The notes under the pieces: generated by a model
Told to the model about the DNA's origin: nothing
What the model saw: only the letters and a program-made list of their open reading frames with translations
Databases searched by the model: none
Shown: in pieces, positions 1 through 6,971 of the stretch
Layout of the letters: the number at the start of each line of letters is the position of its first letter
Position numbering within the stretch: the first letter of the stretch is position 1
Source of the DNA: UBA8752 sp049610565
Lineage (GTDB): Bacteria > Bacteroidota > Bacteroidia > Flavobacteriales_D > Sanyastnellaceae
Direction: 5' to 3'
Assembly: GCA_049610565.1 (NCBI GenBank)
Contig: JBMYZR010000032.1
Location: 1 to 27,376, forward strand
Length of the DNA: 27,376 bases
Position numbers and translations under genes: made by a program

Positions 1-797
1 TCTTCACGGAGAAGAAGGGCATCCACATCATTGACCTGCACAAGACGGTCGCCCTCGTTGACGAGGCCGCTGCCGCTGCCAAGCAGATCGCCAAGAGTGG
101 AAAGCGCATTCTCTACGTGGCCACGAAGAAGCAGGCCAAGGACATCGTGACCGAGTCCGCCCAGTCCGTCAACATGCCGTACGTGACCGAGCGTTGGTCC
201 GGTGGCATGCTCACCAACTTCGCGACGATCCGCAAGGCCATCCGGAAGATGACCCAGATCGACAAGATGGAGGCCGACGGTACGCTGAAGACCATGTCCA
301 AGCGTGAGCGCCTGCAGGTCAGCCGCCAGCGTGCCAAGCTCGAGAAGAACCTGGGTTCCATCTCCGACATGAACCGCATCCCGGCCGCGATTTTCATCGT
401 GGACGTGATGAAGGAGCACATCGCCCTCGCCGAAGCCAAGAAGCTCGGCATTCCGGTGATCGCCATGGTGGACACCAACAGCGATCCCCGTCCGGTGGAC
501 TTCCCGATTCCCGCCAACGACGATGCCAGCAAGTCCATCAAGGCCGTGGTCGACGCGATCACCGAGGCCGTGAAGGAAGGCCTGGCCGAGCGCGGTGCCG
601 AGAAGGACGCACCCAAGAAGGAGGCCGCTCCCGCCGTGGAGGCCCCGGCCGCTGAGGCTGCTCCTGCCGAGGAGGCCCCGGCCGCTGAGGCTGCTCCTGC
701 CGAGGAGGCTCCAGCTGCTGAGGCCGCTTCCGCCGAGGAGGCTCCCGCCGCTGAGGAAGCTTCTGCTGACGACAAGAAGGACGGAGAGGAGGCCTGA
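1..797 (+). CDS. rpsB: 30S ribosomal protein S2 (5' truncated by window edge)
   Basis: This is a structural protein of the small ribosomal subunit. The readable frame begins at base 3 and already lies inside the protein (FTEKKGIHIIDLHKT, then GKRILYVATKKQAK), so the start codon lies left of the window. The conserved S2 segments WSGGMLTNFATIRKAI, DMNRIPAAIFIVD and IPVIAMVDTNSDP are all present. After the S2 core comes an acidic Ala/Glu/Pro-rich tail of about 70 residues, built from an 11-residue repeat (EAPAAEAAPAE and variants). E. coli S2 has no such tail. It stops with TGA 85 bases before tsf, the usual rpsB-tsf order, and the pair shares the terminator at 1736-1764. Identity is certain; the role of the tail is unknown. 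Confidence 0.98.
   Translation, partial: FTEKKGIHIIDLHKTVALVDEAAAAAKQIAKSGKRILYVATKKQAKDIVTESAQSVNMPYVTERWSGGMLTNFATIRKAIRKMTQIDKMEADGTLKTMSKRERLQVSRQRAKLEKNLGSISDMNRIPAAIFIVDVMKEHIALAEAKKLGIPVIAMVDTNSDPRPVDFPIPANDDASKSIKAVVDAITEAVKEGLAERGAEKDAPKKEAAPAVEAPAAEAAPAEEAPAAEAAPAEEAPAAEAASAEEAPAAEEASADDKKDGEEA
639..770 (+). repeat. 33-bp tandem repeat, four units, in the 3' end of rpsB
   Basis: There are four in-frame units of 33 bases: 639-671, 672-704, 705-737 and 738-770. The first two are identical at the DNA level and the last two have diverged by point changes. They encode 11-residue units of the type EAPAAEAAPAE. The pattern points to recent duplication of one unit and predicts length variation between strains. 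Confidence 0.93.
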
Positions 798-835
798 ACA
801 CAGGTTTGACCTCAGCGTAACGACGAATTCAACCG

Positions 836-855
836 GTGCGCTTTGATTCGCGCAC
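836..855 (+). other. small inverted repeat in the rpsB-tsf spacer
   Basis: GTGCGC (836-841) and GCGCAC (850-855) form a perfect 6-bp stem around an 8-base loop, 27 bases before the tsf start. No T-run follows, so it is not a typical intrinsic terminator. It could be an mRNA processing or regulatory structure between the two genes, or chance in GC-rich sequence. Confidence 0.35.
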
Positions 856-882
856 ACCCCGAACCCCCTACATCCCAAGACC

Positions 883-1710
883 ATGAGCATTACCGCTGCC
901 GACGTCAACAAGCTCCGCAAGCAGACCGGAGCCGGCATGATGGATTGCAAGAAGGCCCTTGTCGAAGCCGAAGGCGACTTCGAAAAGGCCATCGAGATCC
1001 TTCGCAAGAAGGGCCAGAAAATTGCCGCCAAGCGCGGTGACAACGAGATCGGTGAAGGTGCCGTGCTCGCCTCCACCAACGAGGCAGGCAACCGTGGCTG
1101 CATCATCTCCCTCAACTGCGAGACCGACTTCGTGGCCAAGAACGCCGACTACGTGTCCTTTGCCCAGAGCATCCTCGACATCGCCGTGGCTGAGGCCCCG
1201 GCTGACAAGGACGCCCTCCTCGGTTGTGCCCACCCCAGCGGTGTGACCGTGGGAGAGGAGATCACCAACCAGATGGGCCGCCTCGGCGAGCGCATCGAGG
1301 TGAGCCGCTACGAGCAGGTGTCCGGTGACGCTGTCGTCGCCTACATCCACCCGGGCAACCGCCTGAGCACCCTCGTGGCCTTCAACGGTGACGTGGACGC
1401 CCAGGTCGGCAAGGACGTCGCCATGCAGGCGGCGGCCATGTCCCCGATCGCCCTCGACGAGAGCACGATCGACCAGGCGGCCATCGACAAGGAGCTGGAG
1501 ATCGGCAAGGAACTCGCCATCAAGGAGGGCAAGCCGGAGGAGATGGCGGCGAACATCGCCAAGGGCCGTCTCAAGAAGTGGTTCAAGGAGGTGACCCTCG
1601 TGCACCAGGCCTTCATCAAGAACAACAAGCAGAGCGTGGCCGACTACGTCAAGGAGGCTGCCGGTGGCGATCGCGCCATCACCGGATTCAGCCGCGTGAG
1701 CCTCGACTGA
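883..1710 (+). CDS. tsf: elongation factor Ts
   Basis: EF-Ts is the guanine-nucleotide exchange factor that recycles EF-Tu from the GDP to the GTP form during cytoplasmic translation. The 275-residue product shows the N-terminal UBA-like helix bundle and signature (DVNKLRKQTGAGMMDCKKAL, residues about 7-26), the adjoining EGDFEKAIEILRKKG, and the core motif NCETDFVAKN. Length is normal for a Bacteroidota EF-Ts. The ATG at 883 places the protein start where the family begins; no Shine-Dalgarno sequence is evident, as is usual in this phylum. It lies downstream of rpsB and is followed by a strong hairpin terminator that closes the rpsB-tsf unit. Confidence 0.98.
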   Translation: MSITAADVNKLRKQTGAGMMDCKKALVEAEGDFEKAIEILRKKGQKIAAKRGDNEIGEGAVLASTNEAGNRGCIISLNCETDFVAKNADYVSFAQSILDIAVAEAPADKDALLGCAHPSGVTVGEEITNQMGRLGERIEVSRYEQVSGDAVVAYIHPGNRLSTLVAFNGDVDAQVGKDVAMQAAAMSPIALDESTIDQAAIDKELEIGKELAIKEGKPEEMAANIAKGRLKKWFKEVTLVHQAFIKNNKQSVADYVKEAAGGDRAITGFSRVSLD

Positions 1711-1735
1711 TCCACTGCCTGTCAACCGACATTGG

Positions 1736-1764
1736 AACGGGCTCCCATTCTGGGGGCCCGTTTT
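1736..1764 (+). terminator. intrinsic terminator after tsf
   Basis: AACGGGC (1736-1742) pairs with GCCCGTT (1756-1762), and the stem extends inward through TCCC/GGGG (with one T-G pair) to about 11 bp around a 5-base loop. The 3' arm runs into TTTT (1761-1764). It lies 26 bases after the tsf stop and 42 bases before pyrH, separating the rpsB-tsf and pyrH-frr units. Confidence 0.88.
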
Positions 1765-1805
1765 CATTTGCGGCGGGGCGTGGATTGGTCGCATCTTGCT
1801 GTGCG

Positions 1806-2513
1806 ATGAAGTACCGGCGAGTCCTCCTGAAGCTGAGCGGAGAATCCCTGATGGGCGAGAAGCAGTTTGGCATTGACAATCAGCAACTTGCGCTCTACGC
1901 CCGCGAAGTGGAGGCGCTCGTCAAGGCGGGCGTCGAGTGCGCCATCGTGATCGGTGGCGGCAACATCTTCCGGGGCGTTCAGGCCGCAGAGGGCGGAATG
2001 GAGCGGACCCAGGGCGACTACATGGGCATGCTCGCCACCATGATCAACGCGATGGCCCTGCAGAGTGCGCTGGAGCACATCGGCGTGGACACGCGGTTGC
2101 AGAGTGCCATCGAAATGAAGGCCATCGCCGAGCCCGTCATTCGCCGGCGGGCCATGCGCCACCTCGAGAAGGGCCGTGTGGTCATCTTCGGTGCCGGCAC
2201 CGGCAACCCGTTCTTCACGACCGACAGCGCGGCGTCGCTGCGCGCCATCGAGATCGAGGCGGACGTCATCCTCAAGGGGACGCGCGTCGACGGCATCTAC
2301 ACCGCAGATCCGGAGAAGGACCCGGACGCAGAGCGCTTCAGCAGCCTGTCCTTTGACGAGGTGTTCAAGCGCGGCCTCAAGGTCATGGACATGACCGCCT
2401 TCACCCTGTGCAACGAGAACAAGTTGCCCATCATCGTATTCGACATCAACCAGCCCGGCAACCTCCTCCGCATCGTGGAGGGGGAAGAAGTGGGCACCAT
2501 CGTGACCGTTTGA
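1806..2513 (+). CDS. pyrH: UMP kinase
   Basis: This cytoplasmic kinase phosphorylates UMP to UDP with ATP in pyrimidine nucleotide synthesis. The 235-residue product is of standard length for the bacterial hexameric amino-acid-kinase-fold enzyme. Visible family motifs are the N-terminal LLKLSGESLMG, the glycine-rich IVIGGGNIFRG, GAGTGNPFFTTDSAASLRA, and the C-terminal MDMTAFTLCNENKLPIIVFD. The open frame extends upstream, but ATG 1806 is chosen because MKYRRVLLKLSGE is the conserved start and the upstream stretch overlaps tsf and the terminator. It is separated by only 3 bases from frr, so the two are very probably translated from one message. Confidence 0.97.
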   Translation: MKYRRVLLKLSGESLMGEKQFGIDNQQLALYAREVEALVKAGVECAIVIGGGNIFRGVQAAEGGMERTQGDYMGMLATMINAMALQSALEHIGVDTRLQSAIEMKAIAEPVIRRRAMRHLEKGRVVIFGAGTGNPFFTTDSAASLRAIEIEADVILKGTRVDGIYTADPEKDPDAERFSSLSFDEVFKRGLKVMDMTAFTLCNENKLPIIVFDINQPGNLLRIVEGEEVGTIVTV

Positions 2514-2516
2514 CCC

Positions 2517-3080
2517 ATGAGTGAAATGATCGACCTCGCCTACGACTCGGCGAAAGAAGACATGCAGAAGGCGATGGACCGCCTCGACACCGAGCTCCGG
2601 AAGATCCGTGCCGGCAAGGCGCACCCCAGCATGCTGGACAGCGTGAAGGTGGACTACTACGGCGCGTTGACGCCCCTGAATCAGGTGGGCAATGTGTCCA
2701 CGACCGATCCGCGGACGCTCACCGTCCAGGCGTACGAGAAGACGATGCTCGACCCCATCGCCATGGCCATCACCAACGCCAATCTCGGCCTCAACCCGAT
2801 GAACAACGGCGAGGTGCTCATCATCTCCGTGCCCGCCCTCACCGAGGAGCGTCGCCGCGACCTGGCCAAGCAGGCCAAGGCGGTCGGTGAGAACGCCAAG
2901 GTGTCCATCCGCAACGCGCGCAAGGACGCCAACGATGCGGTGAAGGCGTCCAAGGATGACGGCGCCAGCGAGGACGCCATCAAGGCCGGTGAGGCCAACA
3001 TTCAGACGCTGACCAACGACTTCACCAAGCAGGTGGATGACCGCATCTCCGCGAAGGAGGCGGACATCATGACCGTCTGA
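2517..3080 (+). CDS. frr: ribosome recycling factor
   Basis: With EF-G, this factor splits the post-termination ribosome so that subunits can be reused. The 187-residue product has the normal length and recognisable features: the N-terminal helix ending in LRKIRAGKAHPSMLDSVKVDYYG, the hinge and beta domain NPMNNGEVLIISVPALTEERRRDLAKQAK, and the long C-terminal helix. It starts 3 bases after the pyrH stop. Its last 14 bases overlap, tail to tail, the end of dxr on the other strand, so the C-terminal codons of both genes constrain each other. Confidence 0.97.
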   Translation: MSEMIDLAYDSAKEDMQKAMDRLDTELRKIRAGKAHPSMLDSVKVDYYGALTPLNQVGNVSTTDPRTLTVQAYEKTMLDPIAMAITNANLGLNPMNNGEVLIISVPALTEERRRDLAKQAKAVGENAKVSIRNARKDANDAVKASKDDGASEDAIKAGEANIQTLTNDFTKQVDDRISAKEADIMTV

Positions 3081-4266
3081 CGCGGTCGGAAGCCGCCTCG
3101 CGGGCGGCGCGGTCCAGATCGAACAGTTGCTCGAGGTCCGGTTTCGCCACATGCGGAACCGTGGCGAGCGCGTGGTCGAGCACGTCGCTCATCTCGAGGA
3201 AGCCCACTTCGTCCTTCAGGAAGGCGGCCACGGCCACTTCGTTGGCGGCGTTGAGGATGCACGGGGCGCTGCCTCCGGCGTCGAGGGCGTCGTAGGCGAG
3301 CTGCAGGTTGCGGAAGGTGGCCTTGTCCGGCGCCTCGAAGGTGAGGTTGGCGTAGTCGGCGAAGGAGAAGCGGGGGAAGTCGTTCTGCAGTCGCTTGGGG
3401 TAGCCCAGGGCGTATTGGATGGGCAGCTTCATGTCGGGGAGGCCGAGTTGGGCCTTGATGCTGCCGTCTTCGAACTGCACGCAGCTGTGGACGATGCTCT
3501 GCGGGTGCACGACGACCTCGATGTCGGCGGCCTTCACATCGAACAGCCAGCGGGCCTCGATCACTTCCAGTCCCTTGTTCATGAGGGACGCCGAGTCGAT
3601 GGTGATTTTGGCGCCCATGTCCCAGTTCGGGTGCTTCAGCGCCTGCGCTTTGGTGACGCCGGCGAGGCTGTCCCGGTCCCGGCCCCGGAACGGGCCGCCT
3701 GAGGCCGTCAGGATGAGCTTTTCGATGGGGTTGTGGAACTCCCCGGCCAAGCATTGGAAGATGGCGCTGTGTTCGCTGTCGACGGGCAGGATGTCCACGC
3801 CTTGCGCCTTGGCGGCGCCCATCACGATGTCTCCTGCCACGACGAGGGTTTCCTTGTTGGCGAGGGCGATGTGTTTGCCGGCGGCGATGGCGTTCATCGT
3901 GGGACGCAGTCCGGCGAAGCCCACCAGGGCGGTCAGCACGATGTCGATGCCGTCCATCTCCACCAGTTGGGCGATGGCGTCCTGGCCGGCGTAGGCCTTG
4001 ATGTCGTGCTCCCATAGGGCGTCCCGGACCTTTTGGCCTTGCGACTCATCTGCGATCGCGACGGCGTTCGGTTTGAATTCGAGCGCCTGTTCGATCAGCA
4101 AGTCCGCATTGCGTCCGGCGGTGAGCACCTCCACCCGGAAGTGTCCCGGTTGGGCGCGCACGACGTCGAGGGCCTGCGTGCCGATGGAGCCGGTGGAGCC
4201 GAGAATGGCGAGGCCCCGTCCCGCGCCGGGGTCGAAGGTGTCGCTGTGGGGGACGTGGTCGATCAC
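3067..4266 (-). CDS. dxr: 1-deoxy-D-xylulose 5-phosphate reductoisomerase
   Basis: DXR converts DXP to methylerythritol 4-phosphate with NADPH and a divalent metal, the first committed step of the MEP isoprenoid pathway. The 399-residue product shows the NADPH-binding loop LAILGSTGSIGTQALDVV (residues about 19-36), IALANKETLVVAG, the metal-site region LPVDSEHSAIFQ, TASGGPFRG, the substrate loop HPNWDMGAKITIDSA, MNKGLEVIEA and VVVHPQSIVHS. The start used is GTG at 4266-4264, which overlaps the stop of the preceding DUF59 gene by 4 bases (GTGA); about 18 residues precede the conserved core, so a slightly later start cannot be excluded. It is the last gene of the suf transcript by spacing. DXR itself has no Fe-S cluster, although the later MEP enzymes IspG and IspH do. 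Its 3' end overlaps frr by 14 bases. Confidence 0.96.
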   Translation of the reverse strand: MIDHVPHSDTFDPGAGRGLAILGSTGSIGTQALDVVRAQPGHFRVEVLTAGRNADLLIEQALEFKPNAVAIADESQGQKVRDALWEHDIKAYAGQDAIAQLVEMDGIDIVLTALVGFAGLRPTMNAIAAGKHIALANKETLVVAGDIVMGAAKAQGVDILPVDSEHSAIFQCLAGEFHNPIEKLILTASGGPFRGRDRDSLAGVTKAQALKHPNWDMGAKITIDSASLMNKGLEVIEARWLFDVKAADIEVVVHPQSIVHSCVQFEDGSIKAQLGLPDMKLPIQYALGYPKRLQNDFPRFSFADYANLTFEAPDKATFRNLQLAYDALDAGGSAPCILNAANEVAVAAFLKDEVGFLEMSDVLDHALATVPHVAKPDLEQLFDLDRAAREAASDRVRRS

Positions 4267-4574
4267 AGGAATCCGAGTTCGAGTTTGGCCTCTTCGCTCA
4301 TCATGTCCTGCGTCCAGGCGGGCTCGAAGACGATTTCGACCTCCGCTTCGACGACCCCGTCCATTGCGGCGACCTTCTGCTTGACGTCATTGGGCATGCT
4401 TTCGGCCACGGGGCAATTGGGCGACGTGAGGGTCATCTGGATGTCGACCTTCTGGCCGCCTTCCGCGTCGCTGAACTTGACTTCGTAGATGAGGCCGAGT
4501 TCATAGATGTCGACCGGGATTTCGGGATCGAAAATGGTCTTGAGGACCGTGATGACATCGTTCTGCGAGGGCAT
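4263..4574 (-). CDS. MIP18/DUF59-family iron-sulfur assembly protein (SufT-like)
   Basis: This small single-domain protein of the MIP18 (DUF59) family assists Fe-S cluster assembly or transfer to target proteins. The 103 residues cover the whole domain, including the hallmark FDPEIPVDIYELGLIY (residues about 15-30) and MTLTSPNCPVAESMP with the conserved Cys. It lies 9 bases downstream of sufE and overlaps the dxr start by 4 bases, firmly inside the suf cluster, which is where SufT-like genes are commonly found. Length is typical of the minimal domain. The exact biochemical role is inferred from the family; it could equally be annotated simply as a metal-sulfur cluster assembly factor. Confidence 0.9.
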   Translation of the reverse strand: MPSQNDVITVLKTIFDPEIPVDIYELGLIYEVKFSDAEGGQKVDIQMTLTSPNCPVAESMPNDVKQKVAAMDGVVEAEVEIVFEPAWTQDMMSEEAKLELGFL

Positions 4575-4583
4575 GGGTTGAAG

Positions 4584-5018
4584 TTAAGCCTGGCGTGCTG
4601 CGAGGGCAGCGCCGTAGAGTTTCATCTGCTTGACCATGCTGGCCAGTCCGTTGGAGCGGGTTGGCGACAGGTGCTGATGGAGGCCAATGGCGTCGAGGAA
4701 GTGGAGGTCGGCTTCGGCGATGGCCTTGGCGTCGGCTCCGGAGAGAACGCGCACCATGAGGCCCACGAGGCCCTTGGTGATGATGGCGTCGCTGTCGCCG
4801 GTGAACTGCACCGTGCCATCGTCCTGGGGGTCGGCGGCGAGCCAGACCTTGGACTGGCACCCCTTGATCAGGTGGTCGTCGGTCTTTCGGGCCGGGTCAA
4901 TGGCCGGAACGTCCTTCCCGAGCTCGATGAGGTGCTCGTATTTGTCCATCCAGTCGTCGAAGAGGGCAAACTCGTCGATGATGTCGGCTTGGCGGGCGGT
5001 GATGAGGTCGGCAGACAT
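4584..5018 (-). CDS. sufE: cysteine desulfuration protein SufE
   Basis: SufE accepts the persulfide sulfur from SufS and passes it to the SufBCD scaffold. The 144-residue product matches the family length and carries the acceptor Cys54 in the motif HLIKGCQSKVWL. The N-terminal IIDEFALFDDWMDKYEHLIELGK and the C-terminal GLHQHLSPTRSNGLASM are also typical. ATG at 5018 is the natural start. It lies 3 bases after the sufS stop, as expected for proteins acting as a pair, and is followed after 9 bases by the DUF59 gene. It ends in TAA, whereas nearly all its neighbours end in TGA. Confidence 0.96.
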   Translation of the reverse strand: MSADLITARQADIIDEFALFDDWMDKYEHLIELGKDVPAIDPARKTDDHLIKGCQSKVWLAADPQDDGTVQFTGDSDAIITKGLVGLMVRVLSGADAKAIAEADLHFLDAIGLHQHLSPTRSNGLASMVKQMKLYGAALAARQA

Positions 5019-5021
5019 GGT

Positions 5022-6194
5022 TCAGCTCAGCATGCGCATGGCGCGTTCGAGGGCGATGACGGCCCGGTCGACCTCTTCGCGGGTCGTGTAGGCGGCAAAC
5101 GACATTCGGAGGGTGCCGGCATCCAGCCCGAGGTGGGCCATGAGGGGCTCGGTGCAATGGTGTCCGGTCCGCACGGCAATGCCCTGACCGTCGAGCAGCG
5201 TGCCGAGGTCATAGGGGTGGAGTCCGTCCACCACGAGGGAGACGACGCCCACCTTCTCCGGTGCGGTGCCGATGATGCGGACGGCGGGCAAGGTGCCGAG
5301 CGCGGCGTGGGCGTGGTCGACGAGCGCGCGTTCGTGGGCCGCGATGGTGTCCGTGCCGATGCCGTTCATCCAATCGAGGGCGATGCCGAGGGCAATGCCG
5401 CCTGAAATGTGCGGGGTTCCGGCTTCGAACTTGTGAGGAAGGTCGTTGTAGGTGGTCCCGTCGAAGGAGACGCTGCGGATCATCTCACCGCCACCCCGCC
5501 AGGGGGGCATGGCGTCGAGCAGGGCCTTCCTGCCCCAGAGGAAGCCGATGCCGGTTGGCCCGTATGCCTTGTGGCCGGTGGCCACGTAGAAATCGCAGCC
5601 GATGGCGGCGACGTTGATGTCGAGGTGGGGCAGGGCCTGCGATCCGTCGATCAGGGTGACCGCACCGGCGTCCCGTGCTGCGGCGCAGAGTTCGGCNNNN
5701 NNNNNNNNNNNNNNNNNNNNNNNNNNNNNNNNNNNNNNNNNNNNNNNNNNNNNNNNNNNNNNNNNNNNNNNNNNNNNNNNNNNNNNNNNNNNNNNNTGCC
5801 AGGGCACGATGTTGGCGTGGTGTTCCATCCGGGTCACCAGCACGGCATCACCGGCCTGCAGGTTGGCCCGACCCCAGGATTGGGCCACGAGGTTGATGGC
5901 GTCGGTGGAGCCGGCGGTGAACAGGACCTCAGCCGTGTCCGCAGCGCCGATGTGGTCGGCGATTTTGCGCCGGGTGCCTTCGTAGGCTTCGGTGGCGAGC
6001 TGGGCGAGGTGATGGGCTCCGCGGTGGATGTTGGCGTGGTAGTTCGCCAGGTACTCCCGCTGTCCTTCGATGACGGCAAGCGGCTTCTGCGCGCTGGCCG
6101 CATTGTCCAGGTAGACCAACGGCTTGCCATGGACCGTCCGGTCCAGGATCGGAAAGTCGCGTCGAATGCGTTCGGGCAGGGTGTTGGAGGCCAT
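5022..6194 (-). CDS. sufS: cysteine desulfurase SufS (contains an assembly gap)
   Basis: This PLP-dependent class V aminotransferase-fold enzyme takes sulfur from cysteine (giving alanine) and feeds SufE. Visible parts are LVYLDNAASAQKPL, NIHRGAHHLA, FTAGSTDAINLVAQSW, MEHHANIVPW, then the gap, LIDGSQALPHLDINV, the PLP-lysine motif ATGHKAYGPTGIGFLWG, and the catalytic cysteine loop RTGHHCTEPLM. A run of 100 N interrupts the gene at 5697-5796. Frame is kept on both sides, but alignment from memory to E. coli SufS suggests about 53 residues are missing, more than 100 bases can hold. A TTG lies 6 bases upstream; ATG at 6194 (MASNTLPERIR) is the better start. The gene starts 33 bases after tlyA. 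It is broken only by assembly, not evidently in the cell. Confidence 0.95.
   Translation of the reverse strand: MASNTLPERIRRDFPILDRTVHGKPLVYLDNAASAQKPLAVIEGQREYLANYHANIHRGAHHLAQLATEAYEGTRRKIADHIGAADTAEVLFTAGSTDAINLVAQSWGRANLQAGDAVLVTRMEHHANIVPWXXXXXXXXXXXXXXXXXXXXXXXXXXXXXXXXXXAELCAAARDAGAVTLIDGSQALPHLDINVAAIGCDFYVATGHKAYGPTGIGFLWGRKALLDAMPPWRGGGEMIRSVSFDGTTYNDLPHKFEAGTPHISGGIALGIALDWMNGIGTDTIAAHERALVDHAHAALGTLPAVRIIGTAPEKVGVVSLVVDGLHPYDLGTLLDGQGIAVRTGHHCTEPLMAHLGLDAGTLRMSFAAYTTREEVDRAVIALERAMRMLS
5697..5796. other. assembly gap (100 N)
   Basis: There are exactly 100 N inside sufS. The round number suggests a placeholder of unknown true length. The flanking codons (CAN after TRP on one side, GCC GAA on the other) stay in one reading frame. 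Confidence 0.97.
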
Positions 6195-6227
6195 CTTCAA
6201 TCGGGAACCGCTTCGCGAAGTAAAGGT

Positions 6228-6971
6228 TCAGCCCGGGCTGCCCCACGTGAAGTGGAGGAGGAATTCGCGGTTGCCGCTTCCGCCCTCGATCGGGGAGTCG
6301 ATGGGGTCGCTGCAGGTGAAGCCTTCGCCGGTGGCCTGGGCCATGGCGGCCTCGAGGGCCTTGCGGCGGATGACGGGGTCCCGGACAATGCCGTTGCGGC
6401 CAAGGTGCTTGGGCCCGACCTCGAATTGGGGCTTGATCAGGGCCACACCCCAACCGGAAGGCGCCAGCCAATGGCGGAGGCGGGGCCAGACGTGGTCCAG
6501 CGAGATGAACGACAGGTCGATGACCACCGTGTCGGGGAGCGGGTCGAGTTGGTCCACGCGCAGGTCCTTCAGGTGCGTCTGCTGGAGGTCGGCCACCCGG
6601 TCGTCGTCGCGGAGGGCAGGGACGAGCTGGTCGGTGCCGACGTCGACCGCATGGACGAACCGGGCGCCGCGTGCGAGGCAGACCTCGGTGAAGCCGCCGG
6701 TGGAGGCGCCGAGATCGAGGACCACACGGCCTGTGGGGTCGAGCTGGAAGTGGTCGAGGGCAGCGACGAGCTTCAAGGCGCCGCGGGACACCCAGGGCAG
6801 GTCTTCACCGAGGAGGTCGAGGGTGGCGTCGGGCCGGACCTTCTTGCCGGCCTTGCGCACTTCTACGCCATCGACGCGGACGCCGTGATCGGTGATGAGG
6901 CGCTCAGCGCGGGGGCGACTGGCGACCAGTCCGCGGTCGACGAGGAGCCGGTCGAGGCGGACGGGGTCCAT
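6228..6971 (-). CDS. tlyA: TlyA-family rRNA 2'-O-methyltransferase
   Basis: TlyA proteins methylate the ribose of rRNA cytidines using SAM (23S C1920, and for the longer type also 16S C1409); older databases call them haemolysin A. The 247-residue product has an N-terminal S4 RNA-binding domain (RLDRLLVDRGLVASRPRAER, residues about 5-24) and an FtsJ-like methyltransferase domain with SAM motif VVLDLGASTGGFTEVCL, then VVIDLSFISLDHV, LIKPQFEVGP and the typical end GGSGNREFLLHF. ATG at 6971 shares one base with the sufD stop (TGATG), so translation is probably coupled to sufD. Finding it between sufD and sufS is odd, since nothing in its chemistry needs Fe-S clusters. The type I versus II distinction is not settled here. 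Confidence 0.93.
   Translation of the reverse strand: MDPVRLDRLLVDRGLVASRPRAERLITDHGVRVDGVEVRKAGKKVRPDATLDLLGEDLPWVSRGALKLVAALDHFQLDPTGRVVLDLGASTGGFTEVCLARGARFVHAVDVGTDQLVPALRDDDRVADLQQTHLKDLRVDQLDPLPDTVVIDLSFISLDHVWPRLRHWLAPSGWGVALIKPQFEVGPKHLGRNGIVRDPVIRRKALEAAMAQATGEGFTCSDPIDSPIEGGSGNREFLLHFTWGSPG

Noticed and set aside
639..770. CRISPR-like array
   Set aside because: The 33-base units are contiguous, in frame with rpsB and without spacers, so they are a coding tandem repeat.
1764..3152. Long - strand frame opposite pyrH and frr
   Set aside because: It is antisense to two well-identified essential genes, of biased composition and with no recognisable domains.
5697..5796. sufS as a pseudogene because of the interrupted sequence
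   Set aside because: The interruption is a run of N. Both flanks are in frame and all visible catalytic residues are intact, so it is an assembly gap.
6228..6971. Haemolysin or virulence role for the TlyA-family gene
   Set aside because: The S4 plus FtsJ-like domain plan defines an rRNA methyltransferase. The haemolysin label is historical.
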